64,000 bases of DNA from Nocardia veterana NBRC 100344 (GCF_000308855.1 NZ_BAGM01000123.1:1-64000), one strand, 5' to 3'; shown: positions 9,139-17,459, counted from the first letter of the stretch. A program made the numbers and translations. The notes: generated by a model not told the origin, from the sequence alone.

Positions 9139-9929
9139 GAACCCTTGGCCGGGACGACCTGCAGGTACACCAACGTCAAAAGCAGATTGACGAAGAAGAG
9201 CACCAGGAAGGTGATCACCACGGATTGATTCACCGCGTCACCAACACCTTTCGGTCCCCCCTTGGGATTCAAACCTTTGTACGCCGCGATCACGCCCGCG
9301 AGCAGCCCGAAGATAAGTGCTTTGAGTTCACCGATCCAAAGGTCCGGAAGTTGGGCCAGCGCGGAGAAGGAGGCCAGATAGGCACCCGGAGTTCCGCCCT
9401 GCAGCAACACATTGAAGAAATATCCACCGCAGATACCGACGACCGAAACCAGGCCGTTCAGCAACAGAGCCACCAGCATCATGCCGAGCACCCGCGGTAC
9501 CACGAGGCGCTGTACCGGATCGATGCCGAGCACCTCCATCGCGTCGATCTCTTCGCGGATGGTGCGGGAGCCGAGGTCGGCAGCCACGGCCGAACCCGCC
9601 GCACCCGCGATGATGAGCGCGGTGACGACGGGGGCGGCCTGCTGCACGGTTGCCAGCACACTCGTTGCGCCGGTGAACGATTCCGCACCGAGCTGCTTGA
9701 TAAGTGAACCGGTCTGCAATGCCACAACGGCGCCGAACGGGATTGCCACCAGGGCGGCGGGCAGGATCGAGACGCTCGCGATGAACCACGACTGCTCGAT
9801 GAACTCACGCCATTGGAAAGGCCGGCGCAGGGTATTGCGTGCCACGGAAATGAGCAGCGCAAAAATGTTGCCGGCCTGCGCAAATCCCGACTCGACCGGA
9901 GTGCGCAGCCGTGCCAGGGGTTGATTCAC
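9135..9929 (-). CDS. yrbEA: YrbEA/MlaE-type ABC permease of the Mce system
   Basis: A 264-residue MlaE-family permease. It carries the coupling-loop signature IREEIDAMEVLGIDP and strongly hydrophobic helices. The start is the GTG at 9929, only 11 bases past the stop of the ATPase gene, so ATPase and permease are in one transcription unit. The ribosome binding site is weak, which fits translation coupled to the upstream gene. It is the first of the two permease subunits, in the standard yrbEA-yrbEB-mceA order. Confidence 0.92.
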   Translation of the reverse strand: MNQPLARLRTPVESGFAQAGNIFALLISVARNTLRRPFQWREFIEQSWFIASVSILPAALVAIPFGAVVALQTGSLIKQLGAESFTGATSVLATVQQAAPVVTALIIAGAAGSAVAADLGSRTIREEIDAMEVLGIDPVQRLVVPRVLGMMLVALLLNGLVSVVGICGGYFFNVLLQGGTPGAYLASFSALAQLPDLWIGELKALIFGLLAGVIAAYKGLNPKGGPKGVGDAVNQSVVITFLVLFFVNLLLTLVYLQVVPAKGS

Positions 9930-9940
9930 GGTTGCGTATG

Positions 9941-11017
9941 TTACCCGTTGGTTGTGTCGTGACGCACGGTGGTGTCGTACGTGCCGCTCTGATATTGCGG
10001 AGCGTTGCCCGTGTAGGCCGGCAACACTTGTGTATCGCCGTTCTGCTCCATCGATTCCCGGATCGCGATCTGGGCGGGCTGCGGCAGGGTGTGCATGATT
10101 TCCAGCACGCGCCGACGACGGCGTTCCACGGCCTGACGCACCGGCATACCCGGCTGAGCCTTCATCTGCGGCGGGATGCCCTCGACCTCGTCGATACCGG
10201 AGTCGTAGTGCCCGGCGTCGGCGAGCGCCTGCTCGCGCGCCATCTGGGCCTCGTCCTTCTCCTCCGACATACCGATCGGACCGACCATGCGGCCGTTGAG
10301 GAACTGCTTGACCACCGGCTCCTCCGAGGTCAGCAGCACCTCACGCGGGCCGAACATGACCAACTGACGGCGGAACAGCATGCCGATGTTGTCGGGCACG
10401 GTCCGGGCCAGGTTGATGTTGTGGGTGACGATCAGAATCGTCGCGTCGATCTGCGCGTTGATGTCGATCAGCAGCTGCGACAGGTAGGTGGTACGCACCG
10501 GGTCCAGACCGGAGTCCGGCTCGTCGACGAGGATGATCTGCGGATCCAGCACGAGCGCGCGGGCCAGGCCGGCACGCTTGCGCATACCACCGGAGATCTC
10601 GCCGGGCAGCTTGCCCTCGGCGCCGAGCAGACCGGTCAGCTCGAGCTTCTCCATGACGATCTGCTTGATCTCGGATTCGCTCTTCTTGGTGTGCTCGCGC
10701 AGCGGGAAGGCCACGTTGTCGAACAGGTTCATCGAACCGAACAGGGCGCCGTCCTGGAACAGCACGCCGAACAGCTTGCGGATCTCGTAGAGCTCCTTGT
10801 TGGAGCAGGTGGTGATGTCGGTGCCGTCGATGTAGATCGAGCCACGCTCGGGGCGCAGCAGACCGATCAGGGACTTCAGGAACACCGATTTACCGGTACC
10901 GGAGGGGCCGAGCAAGGCGCTGACTTCCCCCGTGGGCAGAGTCAGAGTGACATCCTGCCAAATCCGCTGGGACCCGAAAGATTTCGTAACACCTTCGGTC
11001 CTGACCTCGACGCCCAC
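9941..11017 (-). CDS. mkl: Mce transporter ATPase (Mkl/MceG, MlaF family)
   Basis: A 358-residue ABC ATPase. It has Walker A GPSGTGKS (residues 37-44), the signature ISGGMRKRAGLARAL, Walker B IILVDEPDSGLDP and a switch His in VTHNINLART. A C-terminal extension of about 100 residues (from roughly residue 255) is the feature that separates MceG/Mkl from other MlaF ATPases. The GTG at 11017 is chosen because GGAGG lies five bases upstream and the length matches M. tuberculosis Mkl as I recall it; an ATG at 11029 is in frame. It hydrolyses ATP to drive YrbE/Mce import and lies directly before yrbEA. Confidence 0.93.
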   Translation of the reverse strand: MGVEVRTEGVTKSFGSQRIWQDVTLTLPTGEVSALLGPSGTGKSVFLKSLIGLLRPERGSIYIDGTDITTCSNKELYEIRKLFGVLFQDGALFGSMNLFDNVAFPLREHTKKSESEIKQIVMEKLELTGLLGAEGKLPGEISGGMRKRAGLARALVLDPQIILVDEPDSGLDPVRTTYLSQLLIDINAQIDATILIVTHNINLARTVPDNIGMLFRRQLVMFGPREVLLTSEEPVVKQFLNGRMVGPIGMSEEKDEAQMAREQALADAGHYDSGIDEVEGIPPQMKAQPGMPVRQAVERRRRRVLEIMHTLPQPAQIAIRESMEQNGDTQVLPAYTGNAPQYQSGTYDTTVRHDTTNG

Positions 11018-11076
11018 GCCGACCTCCATAATTCTTCTGACGAGCGCCCACGGCCGCGTCACCGTATTTCCGCGCG

Positions 11077-11154
11077 GTGTGACGCGTCACACTGGGGTGC
11101 GGCCACTGTATCGCATGCCGCTGGTGCAGGACACCCTACCTGACCGGTCGGTAG
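11077..11154 (-). promoter_or_regulatory. Two palindromes upstream of the mkl-yrbE-mce operon
   Basis: Two inverted repeats lie in the leader of the operon. Positions 11077-11092 (gtgtgacgcgtcacac) are a perfect 16-bp palindrome. Positions 11136-11154 (ctacctgaccggtcggtag) are near-perfect. They sit 60-140 bases before the mkl start and downstream of the rplL terminator, where operator sites for a TetR- or GntR-type mce regulator would be expected. Neither matches the KstR box I know. Their function is inferred. Confidence 0.4.
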
Positions 11155-11213
11155 AAATGTCGGCGGCAATGAGCCGGCCACGACTGTTCACAACATTCGT
11201 CGCGAAATATGTG

Positions 11214-11246
11214 AAAAGGGCGGCCCCGCAACGGGACCGCCCTTTT
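11214..11246 (-). terminator. Rho-independent terminator after rplL
   Basis: Strong stem-loop: aaaagggcggccccg pairs with cgggaccgcccttttc around a very short loop, with one internal mismatch, and the minus-strand transcript ends in TTTT. It lies 20 bases after the rplL stop and separates the ribosomal operon from mkl. Confidence 0.8.
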
Positions 11247-11265
11247 CCGGACTCGATTACCGCAA

Positions 11266-11652
11266 TTACTTGACGGTGACCTTCGCGCCGGCCTCTTCCA
11301 GCTTGGCCTTGGCGGCGTCGGCGGCGTCCTTGGCGACCTTCTCCAGGATCGGCTTCGGGGCACCCTCGACCAGGTCCTTGGCTTCCTTCAGGCCCAGGCC
11401 GGAGACGATCTCACGCACGACCTTGATGACCTGGATCTTCTTGTCGCCGGCACCCTCGAGGATGACGTCGAACTCGTCCTGCTCGGACTCGGCCTCGGCG
11501 CCACCGGCGGCCGGGCCACCGGCAACAGCGGCAACCGCGACCGGAGCGGCGGCGGTGACCTCGAACTTCTCCTCGAACTTCTTGACGAAGTCCGACAGCT
11601 CCAGCAGGGTCATGTTGCCGATGGTCTCGAGCAGCTCGTCCACGTTGGCCAT
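11266..11652 (-). CDS. rplL: 50S ribosomal protein L7/L12
   Basis: A 128-residue protein of normal L7/L12 length. It has the N-terminal dimerisation helices (VDELLETIGNMTLLELSDFV), an Ala/Gly-rich hinge (about residues 35-52) and the C-terminal factor-binding domain with KIQVIKVVREIVSGLGLKEA. It forms the flexible stalk that recruits translation GTPases. It follows rplJ by about 60 bases and ends at a strong terminator. The start ATG has a clear AAGGAAA-type ribosome binding site. Confidence 0.97.
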   Translation of the reverse strand: MANVDELLETIGNMTLLELSDFVKKFEEKFEVTAAAPVAVAAVAGGPAAGGAEAESEQDEFDVILEGAGDKKIQVIKVVREIVSGLGLKEAKDLVEGAPKPILEKVAKDAADAAKAKLEEAGAKVTVK

Positions 11653-11713
11653 GGTGTTTCCTTTCGATTGGGATCAACCCCGCGCGGCGGGGAGAAAGAG
11701 TTTGTGGGTGTGC

Positions 11714-12265
11714 TTATTCGGCCTCGGCAGCCGGAGCCGCCTCGCCGCCTTCTGCGCGCTTCTTGTCCTCGAGCGCGGCGAACAGGCGAGCCACCTGGCC
11801 GGCAGGCGCGGCGAAGAGGCCGGCCGCCTTGTGCAGGTTGCCCTTCATGGCGCCGGCCAGCTTGGCCAGCAGCACCTCGCGCGACTCCAGGTCGGCGATG
11901 CGCTCGACCTCGGAGACCGACAGCGGGGCGCCGTCCATGTACCCGCCCTTGATGACCAGCGCCTTGTTGTCCTTGGCGAAGGTCTTGAGGGCCTTGGCGG
12001 CGTCGACCGGCTCACCGGTGATGAAGGTGATCGCGGTCGGACCGACGAACAAGTCATCCAGGCCTTCGATGCCGGCCTCGGCGGCGGCACGCTTGACCAG
12101 GGTGTTCTTGGCGACGGAGTAGGTGGCATTGCTGCCCAGGGCACGTCGCAGCTGGGTGAGGCTGCCGACCGACAGACCACGGTATTCCGTGACCACGGTG
12201 GCCGTAGCGCTCTTGAACTGCTCGGTGATCTCCGCAACCGCGGTGACCTTTTCGGGTTTCGCCAT
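11714..12265 (-). CDS. rplJ: 50S ribosomal protein L10
   Basis: The stalk-base protein that anchors L7/L12 dimers, 183 residues from MAKPEKVTAVAEI. The reading frame extends well upstream, but the ATG at 12265 is chosen because of a strong GAGGAGG about 7 bases before it and because the family starts here. The globular N-terminal domain (TVVTEYRGLSV...) is followed by a C-terminal helix and an Ala/Glu-rich end. The leader upstream carries the features of the L10 autoregulatory RNA, so L10(L12) feedback on rplJL is likely. Confidence 0.96.
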   Translation of the reverse strand: MAKPEKVTAVAEITEQFKSATATVVTEYRGLSVGSLTQLRRALGSNATYSVAKNTLVKRAAAEAGIEGLDDLFVGPTAITFITGEPVDAAKALKTFAKDNKALVIKGGYMDGAPLSVSEVERIADLESREVLLAKLAGAMKGNLHKAAGLFAAPAGQVARLFAALEDKKRAEGGEAAPAAEAE

Positions 12266-12560
12266 ACTTCGCCTCCTCTCTGGATGGTCGGTTCTGCGAT
12301 GAACTACCGACTCACGGAGGCTGGGCCCGGGGAGGCTACGTCGACCCGGCGACAAAGCAAACGCCCCGGACGCAGAGTGGTCCCGGGGCGCACAAGAAAC
12401 TCGACATGAACACACGGCTCACATGTCGTCCCTCACCTCGGCTCTCCCTGCGTGGGCCGCCGGCAATATCGCCGGACCTTCGACTGCCTGACGGCAGCAA
12501 CCAACGGTCTTCGGTAGAACGATTGGGGGTGATCGCCGAACTGGCCGACGACCACAGTAC
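12266..12560 (-). promoter_or_regulatory. L10-type ribosomal protein leader with attenuator hairpin
   Basis: The space between rplA and rplJ (442 bases in all) has no credible gene. On the minus strand it contains CCGAAGACCGTTGGTTGCTG (about 12496-12515) and, downstream, CGCAGGGAGAGCCGAGGTG, segments that resemble the actinobacterial L10 leader where L10(L12)4 binds. Further on, a GC-rich hairpin (12362-12390, cgccccggac/gtcccggggcg) is followed on the RNA by a T-rich stretch and looks like the attenuator that cuts transcription before rplJ. Recognition is by eye; a covariance-model search would settle it. Confidence 0.7.
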
Positions 12561-12650
12561 AGATTAGCCGATGAGCAGCGGGAATCAAAAACGGGGCCTC
12601 GAAATGGCCGCTCCTCCCGCCGCCCCGGACCTCGTTGCACCCGGAACGAC

Positions 12651-12685
12651 TCAGGGCCGGTACGGGAAATCCGTACCGGCCCTGA
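12651..12685 (-). terminator. Hairpin terminator after rplA
   Basis: A perfect 15-bp stem (tcagggccggtacgg / ccgtaccggccctga) with a 5-base loop lies 22 bases beyond the rplA stop. There is no real T-run, as is common in high-GC actinobacteria. It ends or thins rplKA transcription before the L10 leader. Confidence 0.7.
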
Positions 12686-12707
12686 GCCTTTGGAACTACC
12701 TACGCCT

Positions 12708-13421
12708 TTACGCGTCCTCTTCGGTGAGGTTGCGGGTGCGGTTCGGGTCCACCGGGATGCCCGGTCCGGTGTTCGTCGAAATCGTCACCTTCTTGACGTA
12801 GCGGCCCTTCGCGGTCGAGGGCTTCACACGCAGGATCTCCTCCAGCGCGGCGCCGTAGTTCTCGACCAGCTTCTTCTCGTCGAAGGAGGCCTTGCCGATC
12901 ACGAAGTGCAGGTTGGCCTGCTTGTCGACGCGGAAGTTGATCTTGCCGCCCTTGATGTCGTTGACCGCCTTGGTCACATCGGTGGTGACCGTGCCCGTCT
13001 TCGGGTTCGGCATCAGGCCGCGGGGGCCCAGCACACGCGCGATACGACCGACCTTGGCCATCTGGTCCGGGGTGGCGATCGCGGCGTCGAAGTCCAGCCA
13101 GCCGCCCTGGATGCGCTCGATCAGATCCTCGGCGCCCACGGCGTCGGCACCGGCGGCCTCGGCCTCGGCGGCCTTCTCGCCGGCCGCGAACACGATGACC
13201 CGAGCGGTCTTACCGGTGCCGTGCGGCAGGTTGACGGTGCCGCGGACCATCTGGTCGGCCTTACGGGGGTCGACGCCCAGACGGACGGCGACCTCGACGG
13301 TCGCATCGGTCTTCTTGGTCGCGGTCTCCTTCGCCAGCCGGGTGGCCGACAGCGGAGAGTAGAGCTGGGAACGGTCGACCTTGGCGGCCGCCTCGAGATA
13401 AGCCTTGCTTCGTTTTGCCAT
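12708..13421 (-). CDS. rplA: 50S ribosomal protein L1
   Basis: A 237-residue L1 protein of usual length, with MAKRSKAYLEAAAKVD at the start, the central domain, and the conserved DQMAKVGRIARVLGPRGLMPNPKTGT segment that contacts 23S rRNA and its own mRNA. It forms the L1 stalk that helps eject E-site tRNA. It follows rplK by 94 bases, and the pair is the classic L11 operon, usually autoregulated by L1. A strong hairpin follows the stop. Confidence 0.97.
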   Translation of the reverse strand: MAKRSKAYLEAAAKVDRSQLYSPLSATRLAKETATKKTDATVEVAVRLGVDPRKADQMVRGTVNLPHGTGKTARVIVFAAGEKAAEAEAAGADAVGAEDLIERIQGGWLDFDAAIATPDQMAKVGRIARVLGPRGLMPNPKTGTVTTDVTKAVNDIKGGKINFRVDKQANLHFVIGKASFDEKKLVENYGAALEEILRVKPSTAKGRYVKKVTISTNTGPGIPVDPNRTRNLTEEDA

Positions 13422-13515
13422 GATTGTCTGTCCTGTTCGTAAGTCAGAAGTGGTTGTCGGGACTGGCCGTCCCTCCCACGCACATCCCGCCGGTCACCGG
13501 CGGAGACGGGGACCG

Positions 13516-13950
13516 TCAGTCGGCGACGGTGATACCCATCGAGCGAGCGGTACCCGCGATGATCTTGGCCGCCTGATCGAGGTCGTTGGCGTTCAGATCT
13601 TCCTGCTTGGTCTTTGCGATCTCCCGGATCTGATCCATGGTGACCGTGGCGACCTTGTTGCGGTGCGGCTCGGCGGAGCCCTTCTGCACACCGGCGGCCT
13701 TCAGCAGCAGCTTCGCGGCGGGCGGAGTCTTCAGCTTGAAGTCGAACGAGCGGTCTTCGTAGACCGTGATCTCGACCGGGATGACGTTGCCGCGCTGCGA
13801 CTCGGTCGCCGCGTTGTACGCCTTGCAGAACTCCATGATGTTGACGCCGTGCTGACCCAGCGCGGGACCCACCGGCGGGGCGGGGTTCGCCTGGCCGGCC
13901 TGGATCTGGAGCTTGATGAGCCCGGCGACCTTCTTCTTCTTGGGGGGCAT
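13516..13950 (-). CDS. rplK: 50S ribosomal protein L11
   Basis: A 144-residue L11 protein. The N-terminal domain has the proline-rich segment ANPAPPVGPALGQHGVN, the site of thiopeptide resistance mutations in other bacteria, and the C-terminal rRNA-binding domain ends in GTARSMGITVAD. It binds the GTPase-associated 23S rRNA and is needed for RelA-dependent stringent sensing. The ATG at 13950 has an AAGAAAG ribosome binding site. It lies between nusG and rplA in the canonical order. Confidence 0.97.
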   Translation of the reverse strand: MPPKKKKVAGLIKLQIQAGQANPAPPVGPALGQHGVNIMEFCKAYNAATESQRGNVIPVEITVYEDRSFDFKLKTPPAAKLLLKAAGVQKGSAEPHRNKVATVTMDQIREIAKTKQEDLNANDLDQAAKIIAGTARSMGITVAD

Positions 13951-13973
13951 CTTTCTTTCCTTGGTTTAGGTTC

Positions 13974-14016
13974 CTTACGGACTTCCGTAAGCCTGTCCCG
14001 GGGCGCGGAACCCCGG
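13974..14016 (-). promoter_or_regulatory. Two hairpins in the nusG-rplK intergenic RNA
   Basis: In the 71 bases between nusG and rplK, two stems are visible: cttacgg/ccgtaag (13974-13991, 7 bp) and ccgggg/ccccgg (13998-14016, 6 bp). They could be a processing or attenuation site, or part of the L1 feedback target upstream of rplK. No long T-run is present, so full termination is less likely. Confidence 0.4.
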
Positions 14017-14021
14017 AAGTC

Positions 14022-14813
14022 TTAGATCTTCGCGACCTGCGTGAACGCGAGTTCGACCGGAGTCTCACGCCCGAAGATCGACACCAGCACCTTGAGCTTC
14101 TGCTGTTCGGCGTTGACCTCGGAAATGCTCGCCGGCAGGGTCGCGAACGGACCGTCCATGACGGTCACCGACTCGCCGACCTCGAAGTCAACCTCGATGG
14201 CCGGCTTGGCGGCGGTCTCGGTGACGGTTTCGGACGTGGCCGCAGGCGCACCAGCCGCCGCGGCGGCCGGCTTCTTCTGCTGCTGCTCGGCCGGGACCAG
14301 GAACTTGACCACTTCGTTGATCGTCAACGGCGACGGGCGCGAGGTGGCGCCGACGAATCCGGTGACGCCCGGGGTGTTGCGAACCGCGCCCCACGACTCG
14401 TCGTTGAGGTCCATCCGGACCAGGATGTAACCGGGCAGCACCTTGCGCTGCACGTTCTTGCGCTGGCCGTTCTTGATCTCGGTGACCTGCTCGGTCGGGA
14501 CCTCGACCTGGAAGATGTAGTCCTCGAGGCCCAGGTTCTGCACACGGGTCTCGAGATTGGTCTTCACCTTGTTCTCGTACCCGGCGTAGGAGTGGATGAC
14601 GTACCAGTCGCCCGGGGCCCGGCGCAGCGCGGCCTTCATCTCGGCGACCGGGTCGGAAGGCTCGTCCGCGACGGCCGGCTCCGCGGCCACGGCGGCCGTG
14701 TCATCGGAGGACGCCTCGGTCCCCTCCGAGACGGTCGCCTCGTCGGCGGTCGTCGCCGCCGCCTCGTCGTCGACCGGGAACTCGTCGGTTGTGCCGTTCT
14801 CCGGGGTGCTCAC
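14022..14813 (-). CDS. nusG: Transcription termination/antitermination factor NusG
   Basis: A 263-residue NusG. The acidic N-terminal extension (about residues 1-75) is typical of actinobacteria. The NGN domain follows (WYVIHSYAGYENKVKTNLE...) with PGYILVRM, then an Ala/Thr-rich linker of about 30 residues, and the KOW domain (VGESVTVMDGPFATLPASI) that contacts Rho or S10. The GTG at 14813 is chosen because it gives the expected short VSTPENG head and has GGAAG upstream; an ATG 12 codons earlier has no support. It couples RNA polymerase to ribosome and Rho. It is cotranscribed with secE. Confidence 0.95.
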   Translation of the reverse strand: MSTPENGTTDEFPVDDEAAATTADEATVSEGTEASSDDTAAVAAEPAVADEPSDPVAEMKAALRRAPGDWYVIHSYAGYENKVKTNLETRVQNLGLEDYIFQVEVPTEQVTEIKNGQRKNVQRKVLPGYILVRMDLNDESWGAVRNTPGVTGFVGATSRPSPLTINEVVKFLVPAEQQQKKPAAAAAGAPAATSETVTETAAKPAIEVDFEVGESVTVMDGPFATLPASISEVNAEQQKLKVLVSIFGRETPVELAFTQVAKI

Positions 14814-14955
14814 TGGGCACTCGCTTCCTGTGTCGTCACGTACATCCACTGCGCCGGAGGTGAATCCGACGGATGGTTCCGTCCTCGCGTGGCCGAGCGA
14901 CGGCGCGGAACCCGTTCGGGACCACGCATGCTCCGCTCCTGACGCCGACGGTCAG

Positions 14956-15372
14956 CTAGCCGAACAGCCAGTTGACACCCTTGATGAACGCCAGGTCCAA
15001 CCCGCTGATGAACGCGACCATGAAAATCACGAACACCAGGACAACGCTTGTATAGGTGACCATCTGCTTGCGGTTGGGCCAGATCACCTTGCGCAGTTCC
15101 GCGATGACTTCCCGCAGGAACTTCACCAGGCGCTTGAAGGGATTGCCCCGACCGCGGTCGGCGGTCTTCTTCTTCCCCGCCGACTTGGACGCCTTACGCG
15201 ATGCCAGATCCGAGCCTTCGCCACGGTCGATCGTGGCGAGGGTACCGGTGTCGCTGCCCGAGGAGGAGCGAGCCCGGCGAGCCGACCGCTTACCACTCGG
15301 CCGGCTGACCGCAGCGGTGTCTTCGTCATCGGCGGCATGCGCGCCGTGGCGAATGTCCCGCTCGTCGCTCAC
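14956..15372 (-). CDS. secE: Protein translocase subunit SecE
   Basis: A 138-residue SecE with a long charged N-terminal extension (about residues 1-80, Ser/Arg/Lys-rich) usual in this order. It is followed by the SecE core: the amphipathic helix FLREVIAELRKVIWPNRKQM and one transmembrane helix (TYTSVVLVFVIFMVAFISGLD). It clamps SecY in the inner membrane for Sec export. The start is GTG at 15372. It lies between tRNA-Trp and nusG, the standard order. Confidence 0.95.
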   Translation of the reverse strand: MSDERDIRHGAHAADDEDTAAVSRPSGKRSARRARSSSGSDTGTLATIDRGEGSDLASRKASKSAGKKKTADRGRGNPFKRLVKFLREVIAELRKVIWPNRKQMVTYTSVVLVFVIFMVAFISGLDLAFIKGVNWLFG

Positions 15373-15403
15373 GTGAACCCTCTCTCGTCGCTGGCATCCA
15401 GTG

Positions 15404-15476
<73 letters not shown>

Positions 15477-15727
15477 TCGGCTGAACTCACATACTCGTCC
15501 AGCACGGTAGGTATTCAGTTGTGCCAACCCGGGATCACACAACACGCGCGCCGCTCCGGCGGTATGCCGGCCCCGGCGGTCACCCGCCCGGAACCAGCCC
15601 CTCAGAGCAGCGCGCAGTGGCTGGCGACCCCAGAAACCCGAGTGTACGTTACCGCCCCTGCGGATAGCCAATCGGGCCGACTACCGCGGGGACGGCTGCG
15701 CATCGGCGCATCCGCCACCGCGGATCA

Positions 15728-16807
15728 TCATGCCAGCTGCACGGTCGCGGTCGCACGTCCGAAGATCTTGCGGCCACCCGATTTGGCGACGATGGCGATC
15801 ACAGCGGTGCGGGTGTCGGGATCCACGGACTTCACCTTGCCGGTGTACTCCACCTCGGCCGGCTGATCGCTGGGGACGTACACCGGGCTGGTGAAGCGCA
15901 CGTTGTACTCCTTGACCGCGCCCGGGTCCCCCAGCCAGGAGGTGACGAATCCGCCGCCCAGGCCCATCGTGAGCATGCCGTGGGCCACCACGTTGTCCAG
16001 CCCGGCCAGCTTGACGACCTCGTCGCTCCAGTGGATCGGATTGGCGTCGCCGGAGACGCCGGCGTAGTTCACCAGATCGCCGCGGGTGAGCCGCACGATC
16101 CGGGCGGGCAGTTCGTCGCCGACGGCGACCTCGTCGAAGGACCGGGCGCGGGCGCCGACCGTGAACTCGGGGACCGTCGTAACCGGAACCGGCGGCGCGG
16201 TGATCGGGGTCTCGGTGGGCGGCCGGTGCTCGGGCGCCTCACCCACGCCGTGCATGAGGATGTTGCGGACGGCGTCGGCGATATTGGGATCGACGTCGCC
16301 CCCGCTGCGGCCGACCAGCGTGGTGTAGGTGGTGAGGACCAGTTCGTCGTTCTGCGCCGTGACGATGTTCTTGGTGACGATGATGTCGCCACCGAACGCC
16401 TGCCGGAACGAGTGCAGATACACATCGCAGGTGAGCTGGTCACCGACCTTGATCGGCCGGTGGAACTCCAGAATCTGGTCGGTCTGCATGATCTGGCTCA
16501 GGTCGTAACCCGTGACGACCTGCTCGAACAGCTTGCGCTGGGCCAGGATGCCGACCAACGAGATGAAGGTCACCGGGGCGAGCAGGCTGTCGTAGCCGTA
16601 CTCCCGCGCGACGGTCTCGTCCCAGTGGACCGGGTGGTAGTCCTGCACCGCGCGCGCGTATTCGCGCACCTTCTCGCGGCCCACCTCGTAGTAGTCGTCT
16701 ACGCGGTAGTGGTGGCCGACCATGGCGGCGGCGTGAGCGGACGGATCGAACGGCTCCTCGCCGGTATTGCGCGCGTCCACTGCATCGGTTCCGGTGTTGA
16801 TTGTCAC
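15728..16807 (-). CDS. hadAB: Fused (3R)-hydroxyacyl-ACP dehydratase HadA-HadB
   Basis: A 359-residue double hot-dog protein for the FAS-II dehydration step in mycolic acid synthesis. Residues about 25-170 are HadA-like (VTKNIVT... TYTTLVGR), a Pro-rich linker spans about 188-215, and residues 216-359 are HadB-like with the catalytic D254-x4-H259 and AHGMLTMGLGGGFVTSWLGDP. In mycobacteria these are separate genes hadA and hadB, with hadC following; here they are one chain and no hadC is present. Unusually, the HadA half also shows a D56-x4-H61 pair. The GTG start at 16807 is followed by a conserved-looking head. It lies between rpmG and tRNA-Trp. Confidence 0.92.
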   Translation of the reverse strand: MTINTGTDAVDARNTGEEPFDPSAHAAAMVGHHYRVDDYYEVGREKVREYARAVQDYHPVHWDETVAREYGYDSLLAPVTFISLVGILAQRKLFEQVVTGYDLSQIMQTDQILEFHRPIKVGDQLTCDVYLHSFRQAFGGDIIVTKNIVTAQNDELVLTTYTTLVGRSGGDVDPNIADAVRNILMHGVGEAPEHRPPTETPITAPPVPVTTVPEFTVGARARSFDEVAVGDELPARIVRLTRGDLVNYAGVSGDANPIHWSDEVVKLAGLDNVVAHGMLTMGLGGGFVTSWLGDPGAVKEYNVRFTSPVYVPSDQPAEVEYTGKVKSVDPDTRTAVIAIVAKSGGRKIFGRATATVQLA

Positions 16808-17020
16808 GGAAAGTGAGTCCCTATCTGACTCCGCTACCGGGAGTCTGCGGAGCGTGAAACTACCGCAAGTACAGCAAATGCCGGAGCGGGTTGATCAACC
16901 TGCTCCGGCATGGAGTGCTGCTCGGGTCGGCGTGGTCCACGGAGATTCGGGAAGGTCATCGATATACCTCCCTCGATCCGGGCGCCGACTTCGCGCGCGG
17001 CAGCGTGCACGCGATGAAAT

Positions 17021-17191
17021 CTAGCGAGATTCGCGGTGCGCCCGGTGGGTGCCGCAGTTCGGGCAGAACTTCTTCAGCTCCAGACGATCCGGGTCGTTAC
17101 GCCGGTTCTTCTTGGTGATGTAGTTGCGATGCTTGCACTGCTCGCAGGCCAAGGTGATCTTTGGCCGGACATCGGTGGACTTCGCGGCCAC
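17021..17191 (-). CDS. rpmG: 50S ribosomal protein L33
   Basis: A short 56-residue gene with a GTG start, reading [20 protein letters not shown]..., with the two CxxC pairs of a zinc-binding L33 (CEQC and CPNC). It ends HRAHRESR. An AGAAGG ribosome binding site precedes the GTG. It lies between tRNA-Met and hadAB, the rpmG2 position in mycobacteria. Because the cysteines are kept, this should be the zinc-replete form of the protein. Confidence 0.93.
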
Positions 17192-17237
17192 GATTATGCC
17201 TTCTTTCCGGTCAACCTAGAGGGTCAATCAGTATGGG

Positions 17238-17310
17238 TAGCGATGGCCGGACTCGAACCGGCGACACAACGATTATGAGTCGTTTGCTCTACCGCCTGAG
17301 CTACACCGCC
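17238..17310 (-). tRNA. metT: tRNA-Met (CAT anticodon, elongator)
   Basis: A 73-base minus-strand cloverleaf. Acceptor GGCGGTG pairs with CATCGCT (two G-U pairs), D-arm TAGCTCAGGCGGTAGAGC, anticodon stem AACGA/TCGTT with loop CTCATAA (anticodon CAT), and T-arm GCCGGTTCGAGTCCGGC. The G1-U72 start pair and full pairing point to the elongator rather than the initiator form. It lies between tRNA-Thr and rpmG. Confidence 0.93.
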
Positions 17311-17386
17311 ATATGCGCGGCAATGCGGGCGGAACCAGGTTCGGCTCTAGTGGAGTGCCGAGTCGGTCACCACCGGCAATCCGGCG

Positions 17387-17459
17387 AGCCCCCTAACGGA
17401 ATCGAACCGTTGACCTTTTCCTTACCATGGAAACGCTCTGCCGACTGAGCTAAGGGGGC
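17387..17459 (-). tRNA. thrT: tRNA-Thr (GGT anticodon)
   Basis: A 73-base minus-strand cloverleaf. Acceptor GCCCCCT pairs with AGGGGGC, anticodon stem TTTCC/GGAAA encloses loop ATGGTAA (anticodon GGT), and the T-arm is AACGGTTCGATTCCGTT. It is first in the thrT-metT-rpmG-hadAB-trpT-secE series. Confidence 0.94.

Noticed and set aside
12419..12640. A 73-codon minus-strand frame in the rplA-rplJ gap
   Set aside because: It lies in the L10-type leader, and the translation has no protein-like pattern.
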